Shown here piece by piece: positions 7,877-18,500 of a stretch of 64,000 nucleotides of DNA. The position numbers and the translations under genes were made by a program. Origin of the DNA: Burkholderia sp. NRF60-BP8 (lineage in GTDB: Bacteria > Pseudomonadota > Gammaproteobacteria > Burkholderiales > Burkholderiaceae); contig NZ_CP013372.1 of the NCBI RefSeq assembly GCF_001522585.2, positions 496,001 through 560,000 of the forward strand, given 5' to 3'. Position 1 is the stretch's first letter. Each line of letters opens with the position of its first letter. Below the pieces are notes generated by a model. The model had not been told where the DNA came from and did not search any database. It saw only the letters and a list, made by a program, of their open reading frames with translations.

Positions 7877-8926
7877 ATGCGGTTCCGCTTCTGGACGATC
7901 GGCGCGACGCTTGCCGCCACGCTGTTCGCCGCCGCGTTCGCGGCAGGCTATGCGAATCCGGCGGCGTCGGCCGGTGGCGCGTTCGACGACCTGAATCGCG
8001 GCCGCGCGCTCGCGCCGCTCGGTTCGGAGCGTCAGTGCGAACGCTATTCGGGCTTGCCGTCGAAGTGGCGCGACGATCCGAAGGCCGGCATGGTGCATCT
8101 GCGCGGCGGCGCGTTCGTGTTCGGCAGCACGCGCGGCTATGCGGACGAGCGTCCGGTCGGCGACGGCCGCACGCGCGTCGGCGGTTTCTGGATCGACCAG
8201 ACCGACGTGACGATCGCGCAGTTCGCGGCATTCGTGCAGGCGACCGGATACGTGACCGAGGCCGAGCAGCAGGGCGGCGCGGCGGTGTTCCATGTGCCGA
8301 CGCGCGACGAGATGAACGCGCGCGATCTCGCGTGGTGGTCATGGGTGAAGGGCGCGTCGTGGCGGCATCCGCGCGGGCCCGGCAGCGACGTGGACGGGCT
8401 CGGCAACCTGCCGGTGACGCTCGTCACGCAGCGCGATGCGCTCGCGTATGCGCACTGGCTCGGCCGCGACTTGCCGACCGAAGCCGAATGGGAATACGCG
8501 GGCAAGGCCGGCCGCGACGACGCATCGCTCGATGCGGCGCCGCGCGACGCGCAGGGCAAGCCGACCGCGAACTACTGGCAGGGTGCGTTTCCGGTGCTCG
8601 ATTCGGCGGAGGACGGCCACGCGGGGTTGGCCCCCGTCGGCTGCTATGCGGCGAACGGTTTTCGTCTTTACGACATGATCGGCAACGCATGGGAATGGAC
8701 GAAGGATGCGTACACGGGCCCGCATCAATCCCACACGAACGGCGACACGGCGGCCGTCGCCCCGCTGACGCGCCGGCACGATACGCCGATGGTCATCAAG
8801 GGCGGCTCGTTCCTGTGCTCACGCGATTACTGCGTGCGCTATCGCGCATCGTCGCGCGAACGGCAGGAAGCCGATCTCGGCGCGTCGCATATCGGGTTTC
8901 GCACGATCCTGAGGGACGCGTCATGA
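7877..8926 (+). CDS. formylglycine-generating enzyme (SUMF1 family), predicted exported
   Basis: 349 residues. FGE-sulfatase fold motifs: FWIDQTDVTIAQFAAFVQATGY, LPTEAEWEYAGKAG, the calcium/structural region GFRLYDMIGNAWEWTKD, and GGSFLCSRDYCVRYR. Cys314 and Cys319 in the last motif correspond in spacing to the copper-binding catalytic cysteines of human SUMF1. The enzyme oxidises the sulfatase Cys to formylglycine using oxygen. Residues 1-25 look like a signal or anchor (RFRFWTIGATLAATLFAAAFAAGYA), unlike typical cytosolic bacterial FGEs, suggesting maturation in the periplasm beside the lipoprotein sulfatase. The start is ATG 7877; the frame is open upstream but overlaps the sulfatase. Confidence 0.93.
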   Translation: MRFRFWTIGATLAATLFAAAFAAGYANPAASAGGAFDDLNRGRALAPLGSERQCERYSGLPSKWRDDPKAGMVHLRGGAFVFGSTRGYADERPVGDGRTRVGGFWIDQTDVTIAQFAAFVQATGYVTEAEQQGGAAVFHVPTRDEMNARDLAWWSWVKGASWRHPRGPGSDVDGLGNLPVTLVTQRDALAYAHWLGRDLPTEAEWEYAGKAGRDDASLDAAPRDAQGKPTANYWQGAFPVLDSAEDGHAGLAPVGCYAANGFRLYDMIGNAWEWTKDAYTGPHQSHTNGDTAAVAPLTRRHDTPMVIKGGSFLCSRDYCVRYRASSRERQEADLGASHIGFRTILRDAS

Positions 8927-9735
8927 CGGCGGGCATCGGGCGTTTCGTTTCCGCATGGATGTTGATCGCGTGCGCGGCGATGCAGCAGGGCGCGGCGCTG
9001 GCTGCCGAAGCCGTGTGGCCGGCCGTGCGCGTCGGCGTGACGCGCGGCGTGCATGCGCAGATTCTCGACGAAGTGAAGCGGGTGGCCGCCGCGCGGGGGC
9101 TGCGCGTCGACGTCGTCGAATTCGACGATGCATCGCGCATCGATACGGCGCTGGCCGACGGGCGAATCGACGCGGCCAGCTTCGAGGATGCGCAACAGCT
9201 TGGCGAGACCCGCGCACGCAAGCGTATCGCGCTGACTGAAGTCGCGCCGACCGTCACGTTGCCGATGGCGTTCTATTCCCGCAAGCTGACGAGCCTGAAC
9301 GCACTGCAACCCGGCGCGACGGTCGCGCTTCCCGCCGATCCGCGCGGGATGGCGCGCGCGCTCGTGCTGCTGCAGAACGACACGCTGGTGACGCTGCGCG
9401 AGAAGGCCGGCCTGCATGCGACGCTGCGCGACGTGACGAGCAACCGGCTCGGGCTCAAATTCGTCGCGCTGCGCCGCGACCGGCTTTACGCGGCGCTCGA
9501 CACGGCCGCGTTCGTCGCGATCGACAGCGACGACGCGGCCCGCGCCGGGCTGCAGCCGGCGCGCGACAGCATCAGCCTCGAGGACGCCCGCTCGCCGTAT
9601 GCGAACGTGCTCACGGTGCGCGACGCCGATCGCGCGAAGCCGTGGGTCGCGCAGCTCGTCGCCGCGTACCACTCGGACGACGTCGCGCACTTCATCCTCA
9701 CGCGCTACCAGGATTCGGTGCGGCGGCCGTGGTAG
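8923..9735 (+). CDS. MetQ/NlpA-like periplasmic binding protein
   Basis: 270 residues; the start ATG overlaps the FGE stop (ATGA at 8923-8926). A signal peptide (about residues 1-28, ending AALAAEA) precedes VRVGVTRGVHAQILDEV, which aligns with the opening strand of MetQ/NlpA D-methionine-binding lipoproteins, as does VDVVEFDD...ALADGRIDAASFEDAQQL. No lipobox Cys is obvious at the cleavage site, so it may be soluble. Its position in a sulfatase operon suggests binding of a sulfur-containing solute such as methionine. The matching MetN/MetI ATPase and permease are not in the window. Confidence 0.75.
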   Translation: MTAGIGRFVSAWMLIACAAMQQGAALAAEAVWPAVRVGVTRGVHAQILDEVKRVAAARGLRVDVVEFDDASRIDTALADGRIDAASFEDAQQLGETRARKRIALTEVAPTVTLPMAFYSRKLTSLNALQPGATVALPADPRGMARALVLLQNDTLVTLREKAGLHATLRDVTSNRLGLKFVALRRDRLYAALDTAAFVAIDSDDAARAGLQPARDSISLEDARSPYANVLTVRDADRAKPWVAQLVAAYHSDDVAHFILTRYQDSVRRPW

Positions 9736-10712
9736 CCGGTTACCTGCTCGCGTGCAACGCGTGCGGACGCTGCTGCAACAGCGCGCCGACGCTGTCGTTG
9801 CGCGAACTGTTCCGGCATCGGCACCGCTTCGTCGGCGCCTTGACGATCCGCCGCGTGCCGAAGCGGCGGATCGGCGAGCGCTGGCAAGCGGGCGGCCGCG
9901 AGCATGCGCTGGATGCGGACGACGTCGCGGCGGCCGATGCGCTGGCGGACCGGCTGTTCCATCGCGGCCGCGTGCACGGCGAATGGCTCGCGCTGACGCT
10001 GCAAGGCTACGACTATCCGTCGCTGGGCCGTTGCGCGGCGCTGGCCGACGACGGCCGCTGCGGCGTGCACGCGAACAAGCCGTCGATCTGCCGCGCGGTG
10101 CCGCTCGATCCGATGCTGCCCGACCGGTTGCAGGCCCGCGTGCTCGCGGCGCGACGCGGCGAAGCGGCGTGGCTGGGCGCGAACTGCATCGTCGACGCCG
10201 CGAGCGTGCGGTCTGCCGACGAATCGGCGTTGCCGATTCCGCTGGTGACGGCCGGGCAGGTCGCGGACCGTGCGGCGCTCGACGCGCATCGCGATGCGCT
10301 CGTGTTCGAGCGCGCGGTGTGGCGCGACGCCGTGTTCGCGTCGCTGGCCGACGGCGGACCGGGCGTGAGCGATGCGCTGTCGCGGCTGGCGCCCGGCGGC
10401 TACCTGACCGTGTCGATCGTGCCGGCCCTGCTGGCCGTCGCTCAGGTATCCGCGCATTGCCGCGCGCTGTGCATCGACTTCATCGATGCCCAACTGACCT
10501 TGATCGGCGCGAACATCGAAGCGGCGCTTGCGCGCCGACATGCGGCCGACCGGCCCGCGACGCAAGAATTGCGCGGCTTCGCGCTGGCGCTGGAACGGGC
10601 GCGACGGGCGCTCGCGGCGACGCCGGCATCCGCCGCCGCCGCGCGCGACGATGCGTCACGCATCGAAGCGTGGCTCGACGATCGCGTCGACGCCGCTGCG
10701 CTCGCCACCTGA
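9729..10712 (+). CDS. YkgJ-family cysteine cluster protein (zinc/iron-chelate binding)
   Basis: 327 residues if GTG 9729 is used, overlapping the previous stop by 7 bases. The N-terminal motif CNACGRCC (Cys9, 12, 15, 16) and the later GRCGVHANKPSICRAVPLDP are the conserved metal-binding cysteines of the YkgJ (CxxCxxCC) family. The C-terminal 150 residues are mostly helical with CRALC. An alternative ATG at 9642 would overlap the preceding gene by 94 bp and adds an Arg-rich tail unlike the family. The role of these proteins is poorly known. Its translational coupling to a sulfatase/FGE operon is notable. Confidence 0.82.
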   Translation: MVAGYLLACNACGRCCNSAPTLSLRELFRHRHRFVGALTIRRVPKRRIGERWQAGGREHALDADDVAAADALADRLFHRGRVHGEWLALTLQGYDYPSLGRCAALADDGRCGVHANKPSICRAVPLDPMLPDRLQARVLAARRGEAAWLGANCIVDAASVRSADESALPIPLVTAGQVADRAALDAHRDALVFERAVWRDAVFASLADGGPGVSDALSRLAPGGYLTVSIVPALLAVAQVSAHCRALCIDFIDAQLTLIGANIEAALARRHAADRPATQELRGFALALERARRALAATPASAAAARDDASRIEAWLDDRVDAAALAT

Positions 10713-10777
10713 CGATCGCGGCACGCCGCGCGTGCCTTACACTTGGCGCTCTTTCAATCGTTACAGAGCGAGCGGGC

Positions 10778-11104
10778 ATGTACGCGTCGACTTTCATTTT
10801 TCGCGCCGGGCAGTACGACGACGAATTCCACCGGCTCGACCGGCAGATCGCCGACATGGCGCGCGCGACGCCCGGCTATCTCGGCGAGGAAACGTGGGAG
10901 AACGCGCAAGCCGGCTTGATCCAGAACGTTTACTACTGGGAATCGGAGGCGGCGCTGCGGCAGTTGATGCAGCATCCCGCGCATCTCGAGGCCAAGGCGA
11001 AGCAGGCGCGCTGGCTGGACGGATATCGTGTCGTGATTTCGCAGGTGCTTCGCGAGTATGGCGACGGCAAGCTGACGCCGCCGCATGCGGGGCCATCCGC
11101 GTAA
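10778..11104 (+). CDS. antibiotic biosynthesis monooxygenase (ABM)-domain protein
   Basis: 108 residues. A dimeric alpha-beta barrel pattern typical of ABM/heme-degrading monooxygenase-like proteins: FIFRAGQYDDEFHRLDRQI, a short loop TPGYLGEETWEN, VYYWESEAALRQLMQHPAHLEAK, then WLDGYRVVISQVLREYG. The WxS-EAL...H pattern is characteristic of small cofactor-free oxygenases or stress proteins. Preceded by a possible promoter (TTACAC at about 10737) within a 65-bp gap, so perhaps separately transcribed from the sulfatase operon. Substrate unknown. Confidence 0.8.
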   Translation: MYASTFIFRAGQYDDEFHRLDRQIADMARATPGYLGEETWENAQAGLIQNVYYWESEAALRQLMQHPAHLEAKAKQARWLDGYRVVISQVLREYGDGKLTPPHAGPSA

Positions 11105-11114
11105 GGGTTGCCGG

Positions 11115-12002
11115 TCAGGCGGCCGCCCCGGCTTTTCCCGGCGCGCCCGTCGCGCGCTCCCAGATCGGGAAGGTCGCGTTCTGGATCGACGTCTGCGCGT
11201 CGATGACCTTGCGGTGGTCGATGCCGGGCAGGTCGAGCAGCCGGTCGACGGCCGCCTTCGCGCCCTCGGCATCCTGCGGAAAGCCGCACGCGAACTGTTC
11301 GTTCGTATCGAACAGGATCCACCAGACGTCCGACACGAACGGCCCATGATCGCTGGTTTCGATCCGGATCGCGCCGAGGTCGGACAGCGCGATGTCGCGC
11401 GTCGTGCCGGTCTGGTCGGTCGACGCGATGCGCGTCTCGGTTGCGGTCACGGTCCAGCCGCTTTGCCGGGCAGCCGGTCGGGGCGACGACGGCGCAGCCG
11501 TCGGTCCGGCCGGGCTGCCGGCGCCCGTATCTGCGCCTGTGTCGTTCGGCACGAGCCCGCCCGCGGCACCGGCCGCAACACCCGGCGCACCGCCATCCTG
11601 CCGCGCGCGCCCGTCGATCCAAGGCAACGCGGCGGCGCCCGCCATCGCCGCAATCCATAAGTAGTACCCGGCCCCGAACGCGCGGATCGTTTCGTAGTTC
11701 GCGTCGGTCGGAATCGTATGCCATCCGGCCGCAAAGACCACGACCACGGCCAGCAGCGCCGACACGGTACGGCTCGGCCTGAGCAGCGCGACGACGAGCA
11801 GCGGGTTGCCGAGCCACGCGAATTGCAGGTCGAGGATCGCGAGCCCGCCGAGCGCGAGCACCGTGTAGCCGTGCCACCAGCTCACCGCGCCGGCTGCATT
11901 CGGCGGTTCGGCCGCGACGGGCAGTAGCAGCGACGCGGCATACAGCGCGACGATCACGACGCGCGCGAGGTTCCGGCGGGGCGAAGCGGAGCGAATCTGC
12001 AT
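11115..12002 (-). CDS. unrecognised integral membrane protein with a soluble C-terminal domain
   Basis: 295 residues. Residues 1-135 hold about four to five membrane segments (VVIVALYAASLLLPVAA, YTVLALGGLAILDLQFAWLG, ALLAVVVVFAAGWHTI, YYLWIAAMAGAAALPWI). Residues 135-185 are a Gly/Ala/Pro-rich linker. Residues 185-290 form a compact soluble domain (WTVTATETRIASTDQTG, ALSDLGAIRIETSDHGPF, DVWWILFDTNEQFACGFPQDAEGAKAAVDRLLDLPGID). The C-terminal part resembles small bacterial proteins of unknown function that occur on their own, so this may be a fusion. Convergent with the ABM gene, 10 bp apart. No catalytic motif was seen. Confidence 0.75.
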   Translation of the reverse strand: MQIRSASPRRNLARVVIVALYAASLLLPVAAEPPNAAGAVSWWHGYTVLALGGLAILDLQFAWLGNPLLVVALLRPSRTVSALLAVVVVFAAGWHTIPTDANYETIRAFGAGYYLWIAAMAGAAALPWIDGRARQDGGAPGVAAGAAGGLVPNDTGADTGAGSPAGPTAAPSSPRPAARQSGWTVTATETRIASTDQTGTTRDIALSDLGAIRIETSDHGPFVSDVWWILFDTNEQFACGFPQDAEGAKAAVDRLLDLPGIDHRKVIDAQTSIQNATFPIWERATGAPGKAGAAA

Positions 12003-12157
12003 GTTGCCTTCCTGTCGTGCACGGTCATGCGAGGCGGCGAATGCCGGACGGCCCGGCCTTCATTCGCGATGCGCGGCGCCGGCGTGGCGGCGCGTCGAAC
12101 GCGATTGTGGGCGATTCGCGCGGCGATGTCGAACGCGCGTCGTCCATCGCTGCACGG

Positions 12158-13090
12158 TCAAAGCGCTTCGACCAGCAACCGCGTGCTTTTCTCGCAATAC
12201 TCGTGACACGCCGCGCGCGCGGCGATCGACGCGCCGTGCACGAACCGCGGCGCGTCCGCCCGCCGCGACATCGACACGACGATCGACGGCGGCGACGGCT
12301 GCAGCGGCAGCTCGACGACTTCGCCGCTCGCGATCAGCGCATCGACGAACAGCACCGGGATCGCGGCGACGCCGAAGCCGTCGCGCACCAGTTGCACGAT
12401 CACCGAGATCGACGGCGAGCCGGTGATGCGCGTCTCCGACAGCGGTACGCCGTGCGCATGCGCGAGCGTGCGGACGATGTCTTCCAGCGCGCGATGGGGC
12501 GCGGTGCCGCGCCCGTAGGTGAGGATCGGCTGGCGCAGCACCTGCCGCGCGAGGCCCGTGCGCAGGTTCGGCAGCAGCCCCGCGCGCGCGATCCAGCGCA
12601 CCGGGTAGTTCGCGAGCGCGTCGCATACGACCGACGCCTCGTCGCTGCCTTCCACGCGGATGATCAGGTCGAGCTCGCCGGCCATCAGCCGGCGTTGCAG
12701 CACGACGCTGACGTCGACGGTCAGATCGATCTCGAGCTGCGGATAGTCGGCCGCGAGCCGCCGCATATAGTGCGGCAGCCAGCTGTGCACGACCGTCTCG
12801 ATCACGCCGAGCCGCAGCTTGCCGCGCAGCGCGCGCTCGCCGGACGCGGCGGCCTGCAGTTCCTGCGTCGCCTCGACCACGGCTTTCGCATAGCCGAGCA
12901 GGTATTCGCCGTTCGGCGTGAGCCGGAACGCGCGGCTGTCGCGATCGACGAGTACCGTGTGCAGTTCGTCCTCGAGCGCTTTCAGGCGCTGCGAGATCGC
13001 GGCCGGCGTCGCATGCAGCGCGGCCGCGGTCGTGCGGAAGTTGCGCAGCTTCGCGAGCGTGACGAAGGTTTCGAGAAAACGCGTGTTCAT
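12158..13090 (-). CDS. LysR-family transcriptional regulator
   Basis: 310 residues starting [29 protein letters not shown] standard HTH_1 domain ([22 protein letters not shown]) is followed by a LysR substrate domain ([34 protein letters not shown]). It diverges from the DUF1445/MFS/5-oxoprolinase genes across an AT-rich 206-bp gap, so it is the likely regulator of that catabolic set; the effector could be D-glutamate or 5-oxoproline (inference). Confidence 0.9.
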   Translation of the reverse strand: MNTRFLETFVTLAKLRNFRTTAAALHATPAAISQRLKALEDELHTVLVDRDSRAFRLTPNGEYLLGYAKAVVEATQELQAAASGERALRGKLRLGVIETVVHSWLPHYMRRLAADYPQLEIDLTVDVSVVLQRRLMAGELDLIIRVEGSDEASVVCDALANYPVRWIARAGLLPNLRTGLARQVLRQPILTYGRGTAPHRALEDIVRTLAHAHGVPLSETRITGSPSISVIVQLVRDGFGVAAIPVLFVDALIASGEVVELPLQPSPPSIVVSMSRRADAPRFVHGASIAARAACHEYCEKSTRLLVEAL

Positions 13091-13296
13091 GGCGGTCGGG
13101 CGAGCAGTGGATGCGCAGCTTGCCGGCGACGAAAAATGAACGGGACCGGGGAAAACCCGCGGATCCGTTAAGAAATTCTATACAACGGACGCAAAAAAAC
13201 TCGTTGGCGACAAATTTTTTTCTTTTCTATTCTTCGCCGTATCCGATGACACGCCACCGTCATCGCCCCGTCATCCCGATTCCGCGACCGACCATC
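13091..13296. promoter_or_regulatory. AT-rich divergent promoter region
   Basis: The divergent gap between the LysR and DUF1445 genes holds an AT-rich block (about 13168-13230) with TATACA near 13179, a run of seven A and a run of seven T, in an otherwise GC-rich region. It probably carries both promoters and the LysR site, but no single dyad stands out. Confidence 0.35.
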
Positions 13297-14070
13297 ATGA
13301 CGCCTTCCGAATTCCGCCAGTCCGTGCGCCGCGGCGCGTTCCGCGGCCCGACCGCCGGCCATTGCGGCCCGTTTGCCCAGGCGAACCTGGCGATCCTGCC
13401 CGACGCGTACGCGCACGATTTCCTGCGCTTCTGCCAGGCCAACCCGAAGGCCTGTCCGCTGCTGGGCGTCGGCGAACCGGGCGCGTTCCGGATCGACGCG
13501 CTCGGCGAGGATCTCGACATCCGCACCGACGTGCCGAGCTACAACGTCTACCGCGACGGCCGCCTGACCGAGCAGGTCGAATCGCTGGAAGCGCTGTGGC
13601 GCGACGATTTCGTCGTATTTGCGATCGGCTGCTCGTTTTCGTTCGAGGACATGCTCGCCCGCGAAGGGATCGGGCTGCGCCACGTCGAGGAAGGGCGCAA
13701 CGTGCCGATGTACCGCACGTCGATCGCCAACCGCCGCGCGGGCATCTTCGGCGGTCAGCTGGTCGTGTCGATGCGGCCGCTGCGCGGCGCCGACGCGATC
13801 CGCGCGGTGCAGATCACGAGCCGGTTCCCGGGCGTGCATGGCGCGCCGATCCATATCGGCCATCCGCGGGAACTGGGCATCGAGGATTTGAACGCGCCCG
13901 AATTCGGCGACGCGGTGACGATCCGCGACGGCGAACTGCCGGTGTTCTGGGCGTGCGGCGTGACGCCGCAAACCGCGCTGATGGACGCGAAGCTGCCGAT
14001 CGCGATCGCGCATACGCCCGGCCACATGCTGATGACCGACATCACGAACGCATCGCTGGCCGTGTTCTGA
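13297..14070 (+). CDS. DUF1445 putative hydro-lyase / D-glutamate cyclase-like protein
   Basis: 257 residues from ATG 13297. The sequence is typical of the UPF0317/DUF1445 family: an N-terminal [29 protein letters not shown], a central [33 protein letters not shown] and the C-terminal [29 protein letters not shown]. Mammalian DGLUCY, which carries this domain, turns D-glutamate into 5-oxo-D-proline; bacterial members are mostly untested. Two genes downstream is a 5-oxoprolinase, which would hydrolyse that product, so a D-glutamate to 5-oxoproline to glutamate route is plausible. The frame is open upstream of 13297, but the family starts near MTPSEFRQ. Confidence 0.85.
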   Translation: MTPSEFRQSVRRGAFRGPTAGHCGPFAQANLAILPDAYAHDFLRFCQANPKACPLLGVGEPGAFRIDALGEDLDIRTDVPSYNVYRDGRLTEQVESLEALWRDDFVVFAIGCSFSFEDMLAREGIGLRHVEEGRNVPMYRTSIANRRAGIFGGQLVVSMRPLRGADAIRAVQITSRFPGVHGAPIHIGHPRELGIEDLNAPEFGDAVTIRDGELPVFWACGVTPQTALMDAKLPIAIAHTPGHMLMTDITNASLAVF

Positions 14071-14149
14071 CCGGCCGCACACCCGTTACGCCACGTACCC
14101 GCGACACACCACACGCCATTCGACGGCGCATCACGACAGGAGCACCACC

Positions 14150-15448
14150 ATGGAAAGCAAGACCCTCGCGGCGCCCGCCGCCGAGCCCGCGAGCCGCGAG
14201 CGCAGCAGCCTGTTCTCGTGGTACGCGGATGCGCAGCCGCGCGAACGCCGCGCGTTCTGGAGCTGCAAGGTCGGCTACATGCTCGACGGAATGGACACGC
14301 AGATGCTGTCGTTCGTGATCCCGACGCTCGTCGCGACCTGGGGCATCTCGCTCGCCGACGCGGGCTTCATCGGCACGATCACGCTGCTCGCGTCGGCGCT
14401 CGGCGGCTGGATCGCCGGCATCCTGTCCGACCGGATCGGCCGTGTGCGCACGCTGCAGCTCACGGTGCTGTGGTTCGCGGTGTTCACCGCGCTGTGCGGA
14501 CTCGCGCAGAACTACCCGCAACTGGTCGCGGCGCGCGCGCTGATGGGCTTTGGCTTCGGCGGCGAATGGACGGCCGGCGCGGTGCTGATCGGCGAGGTGA
14601 TTCGCGCGCGCGACCGCGGCAGGGCGGTCGGCCTCGTGCAGTCGGGCTGGGCGATCGGCTGGGGGCTGTGCGCGCTGCTGTATGCGCTGCTGTTCTCGGT
14701 GCTGCCGGCCGAGCAGGCGTGGCGCGCGCTGTTTCTCGTCGGGCTCGCGCCCGCGCTGCTGGTCGTCGCGATCCGCCGTTACGTGAAGGAGCCGGACGTC
14801 TACGAGAAGGAGAAGGCCGCGCAGGCGAAAGTGGCCGATGCGCCGCGCCTCACCGAGATCTTCGCGCCGAAGCTGATCACGACGACGCTGCGCGCGGCGC
14901 TCCTGACGACCGGCGCGCAGGGCGGCTACTACGCGATCACGACGTGGCTGCCGACCTTCCTGAAGACCGAGCGGCACCTCACGGTGATGGGCACCGGCGG
15001 CTATCTCGCGATGATCATCCTCGGCTCGTGGGTCGGCTACCTGACGAGCGCGTACCTGACCGACCGCCTCGGCCGCAAGCCGAACTTCATCCTGTTCGCG
15101 GTCGGCTCGATGGTGATCGCGTTCTCGTACACGTCGCTGAACCTGACCAATGCATCGATGCTGTGGCTCGGCTTCCCGCTCGGCTTCTTCGCGTCGGGCA
15201 TCTTCTCGGGAATGGGCGCGTTCCTCACCGAGCTGTTCCCGACCCGCGTGCGCGGGTCCGGTCAGGGCTTCTGCTACAACGTGGGCCGCGCGATCGGCGC
15301 ACTGTTCCCGTTCCTGATCGGCGCGCTGTCGAAGCAATACGGGCTCGGCCCGAGCATCGGCATCTTCGCGGTCGCCGCGTACGGCGTGGTGATCGTCGCC
15401 GCGCTGACGCTGCCCGAGACCCGCGGCCGCGAACTCGACGCCGCGTAA
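14150..15448 (+). CDS. MFS transporter (aromatic acid/sialate:H+ symporter-like)
   Basis: 432 residues, 12 predicted membrane helices. Major facilitator signatures: the family motif [14 protein letters not shown] in helix 1, loop 2-3 [29 protein letters not shown] in helix 4, and the second-half repeat [11 protein letters not shown]. The RGxxGEWxAG-type helix 4 is seen in metabolite:proton symporters such as the AAHS and sialate groups. Start ATG 14150 has CAGGAG upstream. It lies between the D-glutamate cyclase-like and 5-oxoprolinase genes and likely imports their shared substrate (5-oxoproline or a related cyclic amide). Confidence 0.9.
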   Translation: MESKTLAAPAAEPASRERSSLFSWYADAQPRERRAFWSCKVGYMLDGMDTQMLSFVIPTLVATWGISLADAGFIGTITLLASALGGWIAGILSDRIGRVRTLQLTVLWFAVFTALCGLAQNYPQLVAARALMGFGFGGEWTAGAVLIGEVIRARDRGRAVGLVQSGWAIGWGLCALLYALLFSVLPAEQAWRALFLVGLAPALLVVAIRRYVKEPDVYEKEKAAQAKVADAPRLTEIFAPKLITTTLRAALLTTGAQGGYYAITTWLPTFLKTERHLTVMGTGGYLAMIILGSWVGYLTSAYLTDRLGRKPNFILFAVGSMVIAFSYTSLNLTNASMLWLGFPLGFFASGIFSGMGAFLTELFPTRVRGSGQGFCYNVGRAIGALFPFLIGALSKQYGLGPSIGIFAVAAYGVVIVAALTLPETRGRELDAA

Positions 15449-15572
15449 GCGGCAGCGGCCCGCGCCGCGCTTTCTCCCTTTTCCCCTTTTTACCGGTACC
15501 GCCACGCGGCGCGCGACGCGCGCCGTGCGGCGGCGCTCGTCCCTCGATTCAACGACGCATCGACCCGACATC

Positions 15573-18500
15573 ATGACCGACCGACACCTTTCCCCCGTTT
15601 CCTCCGACGCCGCGCGCTGGCAATTCTGGATCGACCGCGGCGGCACGTTCACCGACATCGTCGCGCGGCGGCCCGACGGCACGCTCGTCACGCACAAGCT
15701 GCTGTCGGAGAACCCCGAGCAGTACCGCGACGCGGCCGTGGCCGGCATCCGCCACCTGCTCGGCCTCGCGGCCGGCGAGCCGATCACGCCCGAGCGGGTC
15801 GACATGGTGAAGATGGGGACGACGGTCGCGACCAACGCGCTGCTCGAACGCAAGGGCGAACGCACCGCGCTCGCGACGACGCGCGGCTTTCGCGACGTGC
15901 TGCGCATCGCGTACCAGAACCGGCCGCGCCTGTTCGATCTCGACATCGTGCTGCCCGACGCGCTGTACGAGACGGTCGTCGAGATCGACGAGCGCGTCGG
16001 CGCGCATGGCGACGTGGTCGTGCCGCTCGATGTTCAGGGTGCCGAAGCGTCGTTGCGCCGTGTGTTCGACGGCGGCGTGCGCGCCCTCGCGATTGTGCTG
16101 ATCCACGGCTACCGCTACACCGCGCACGAACGGATGCTGGCCGAACTCGCCCGCCGCATCGGCTTCACGCAGGTGTCGGTGTCGCACGAGGTGTCGCCGC
16201 TGATGAAGATGGTGTCGCGCGGCGACACGACCGTGGTCGACGCGTACCTGTCGCCGATCCTGCGCCGCTACGTCGAACAGGTCGCGCACGAGATGCCGGG
16301 CGTGAACCTGCAGTTCATGCAGAGCAGCGGCGGGCTGACACGCGCCGATGCGTTCCAGGGCAAGGACGCGATCCTGTCCGGCCCGGCCGGCGGCATCGTC
16401 GGGATGGTGCGCGCGGCGCGCGCGGCCGGCTTCGAGCGCGTGATCGGCTTCGACATGGGCGGCACGTCGACCGACGTGTCGCACTACAACGGCGAATTCG
16501 AGCGCGCGTTCGAGACGCAGGTGGCCGGCGTGCGGATGCGCGCGCCGATGATGAGCATCCATACGGTCGCCGCGGGCGGCGGCTCGGTGCTCGGCTTCGA
16601 CGGCGCGCGGCTGCGCGTGGGGCCCGAATCGGCCGGCGCGAATCCGGGGCCGGCCGCGTACCGGCGCGGCGGCCCTCTGACGGTGACCGACTGCAACGTG
16701 ATGCTCGGCAAGATCCAGCCCGACCATTTCCCGCGGGTGTTCGGCCCGCATGCGGACCAGCCGCTCGACCGCGACGGCGTGGTCGCGAAGTTCGCGGCGC
16801 TCGCCGACGAGATTCACGCGGCGACCGGGCGGCGCGAGACGCCCGAGGCGCTCGCCGAAGGTTTCCTGGAGATCGCGATCGGCAGCATGGCGAACGCGAT
16901 CAAGAAGATTTCCGTGCAGCGCGGCCACGACGTGTCGCGCTACGTGCTGACGACGTTCGGCGGCGCGGGCGGCCAGCACGCGTGCGGCGTGGCCGACGCG
17001 CTCGGGATGACGCAGGTGTTCGCGCATCCGCTCGCGGGCGTGCTGTCCGCGTACGGGATGGGGCTGGCCGACCAGACTGCGATGCGCGAGCGTGCGGTCG
17101 AGGCCGTGCTGACCGACGCGTCGCTGCCGGCGCTGAACGCGGCGCTCGACCGGCTGGCCGACGAGGCCATCGGCGCGCTGCTCGAACAGGGCGTGCCGCC
17201 GCATCGGATCGCGACCGAGCGGCGCGTGCACCTGCGCTACCAGGGCACCGATTCGGCGCTCGACGTACCGGCCGGCAGCGTCGCCGCGATGCAGCAGGCG
17301 TTCGAGGCCGCGTACCGGCAGCGCTACGCGTTCCTGATGCCGGGCACGCCGCTCGTCGCCGAGCTCGCGTCGGTCGAGGCGATCGGCCGCTCGGACGCGC
17401 CGGTCGAGGTCGCGCCGCTCGCGCCGCGCGAGGCTGGCGCGGCGCCTCGAGCGCACGCGGCCGTGCGCTTTTATTCCGGCGGCCAGTGGCACGACGCGGC
17501 GCTGTATGTGCGCGACACGCTGCGCGCCGGCGATGCGATCGACGGCCCGGCGATCGTCGCGGAGCAGAACGGCACGACCGTCGTCGAGCCCGGCTGGCGC
17601 GCCGCGATGACCGCGCAGGGCAACCTCGTGCTGACGCGCACGACGCCGCTGCCGACGCGCCGCTCGCTCGGCACCGACGCCGATCCGGTGCGGCTCGAGA
17701 TCTTCAACAACCTGTTCATGTCGATCGCTGAGCAGATGGGGCTGCGGCTGCAGAACACCGCGTACTCGGTCAACATCAAGGAGCGGCTCGACTTCTCGTG
17801 CGCGATCTTCGACGGCGACGGCAACCTGATCGCGAACGCGCCGCATATGCCCGTGCACCTCGGCTCGATGGGCGAAAGCATCCGCACGGTGATCGAGCGC
17901 AACCGCGGCCGCATGCGCGACGGCGACGTGTTCATGCTGAACGACCCGTACCACGGCGGCACGCACCTGCCGGACGTGACGGTCATCACGCCGGTGTTCG
18001 CGGACGGCTCGGATGCGCCGCTGTTCTACGTCGGCTCGCGCGGCCACCACGCGGACATCGGCGGCACGACGCCGGGCTCGATGCCGCCCGACTCGACGCA
18101 CATCGACGAAGAGGGCGTGCTGATCGACAACTGGCAGCTCGTGTCGGCCGGCGTGCTGCGCGACGCCGAGACGCGCGCGCTGCTGGCGTCGGGCCGCTAC
18201 CCGGCGCGCAACGTCGAGCAGAACATGGCCGACCTGCGGGCACAGGTGGCCGCGAACCAGAAGGGCGTCGACGAATTGCGCCGGATGGTCGTGCAGTTCG
18301 GCCGCGACGTCGTGCTCGCGTTCATGGGGCACGTGCAGGACAACGCGGAAGAAGCCGTGCGGCGCGTGATCGGCGCGCTGCAGGACGGCGCATACCGCTA
18401 CCCGCTCGACAACGGCGCGGAGATTCGCGTCGCGATTCGCGTCGACCGCGCGGCGCGGTGCGCGGAGATCGACTTCACCGGCACGTCCGCGCAGCTCGAC

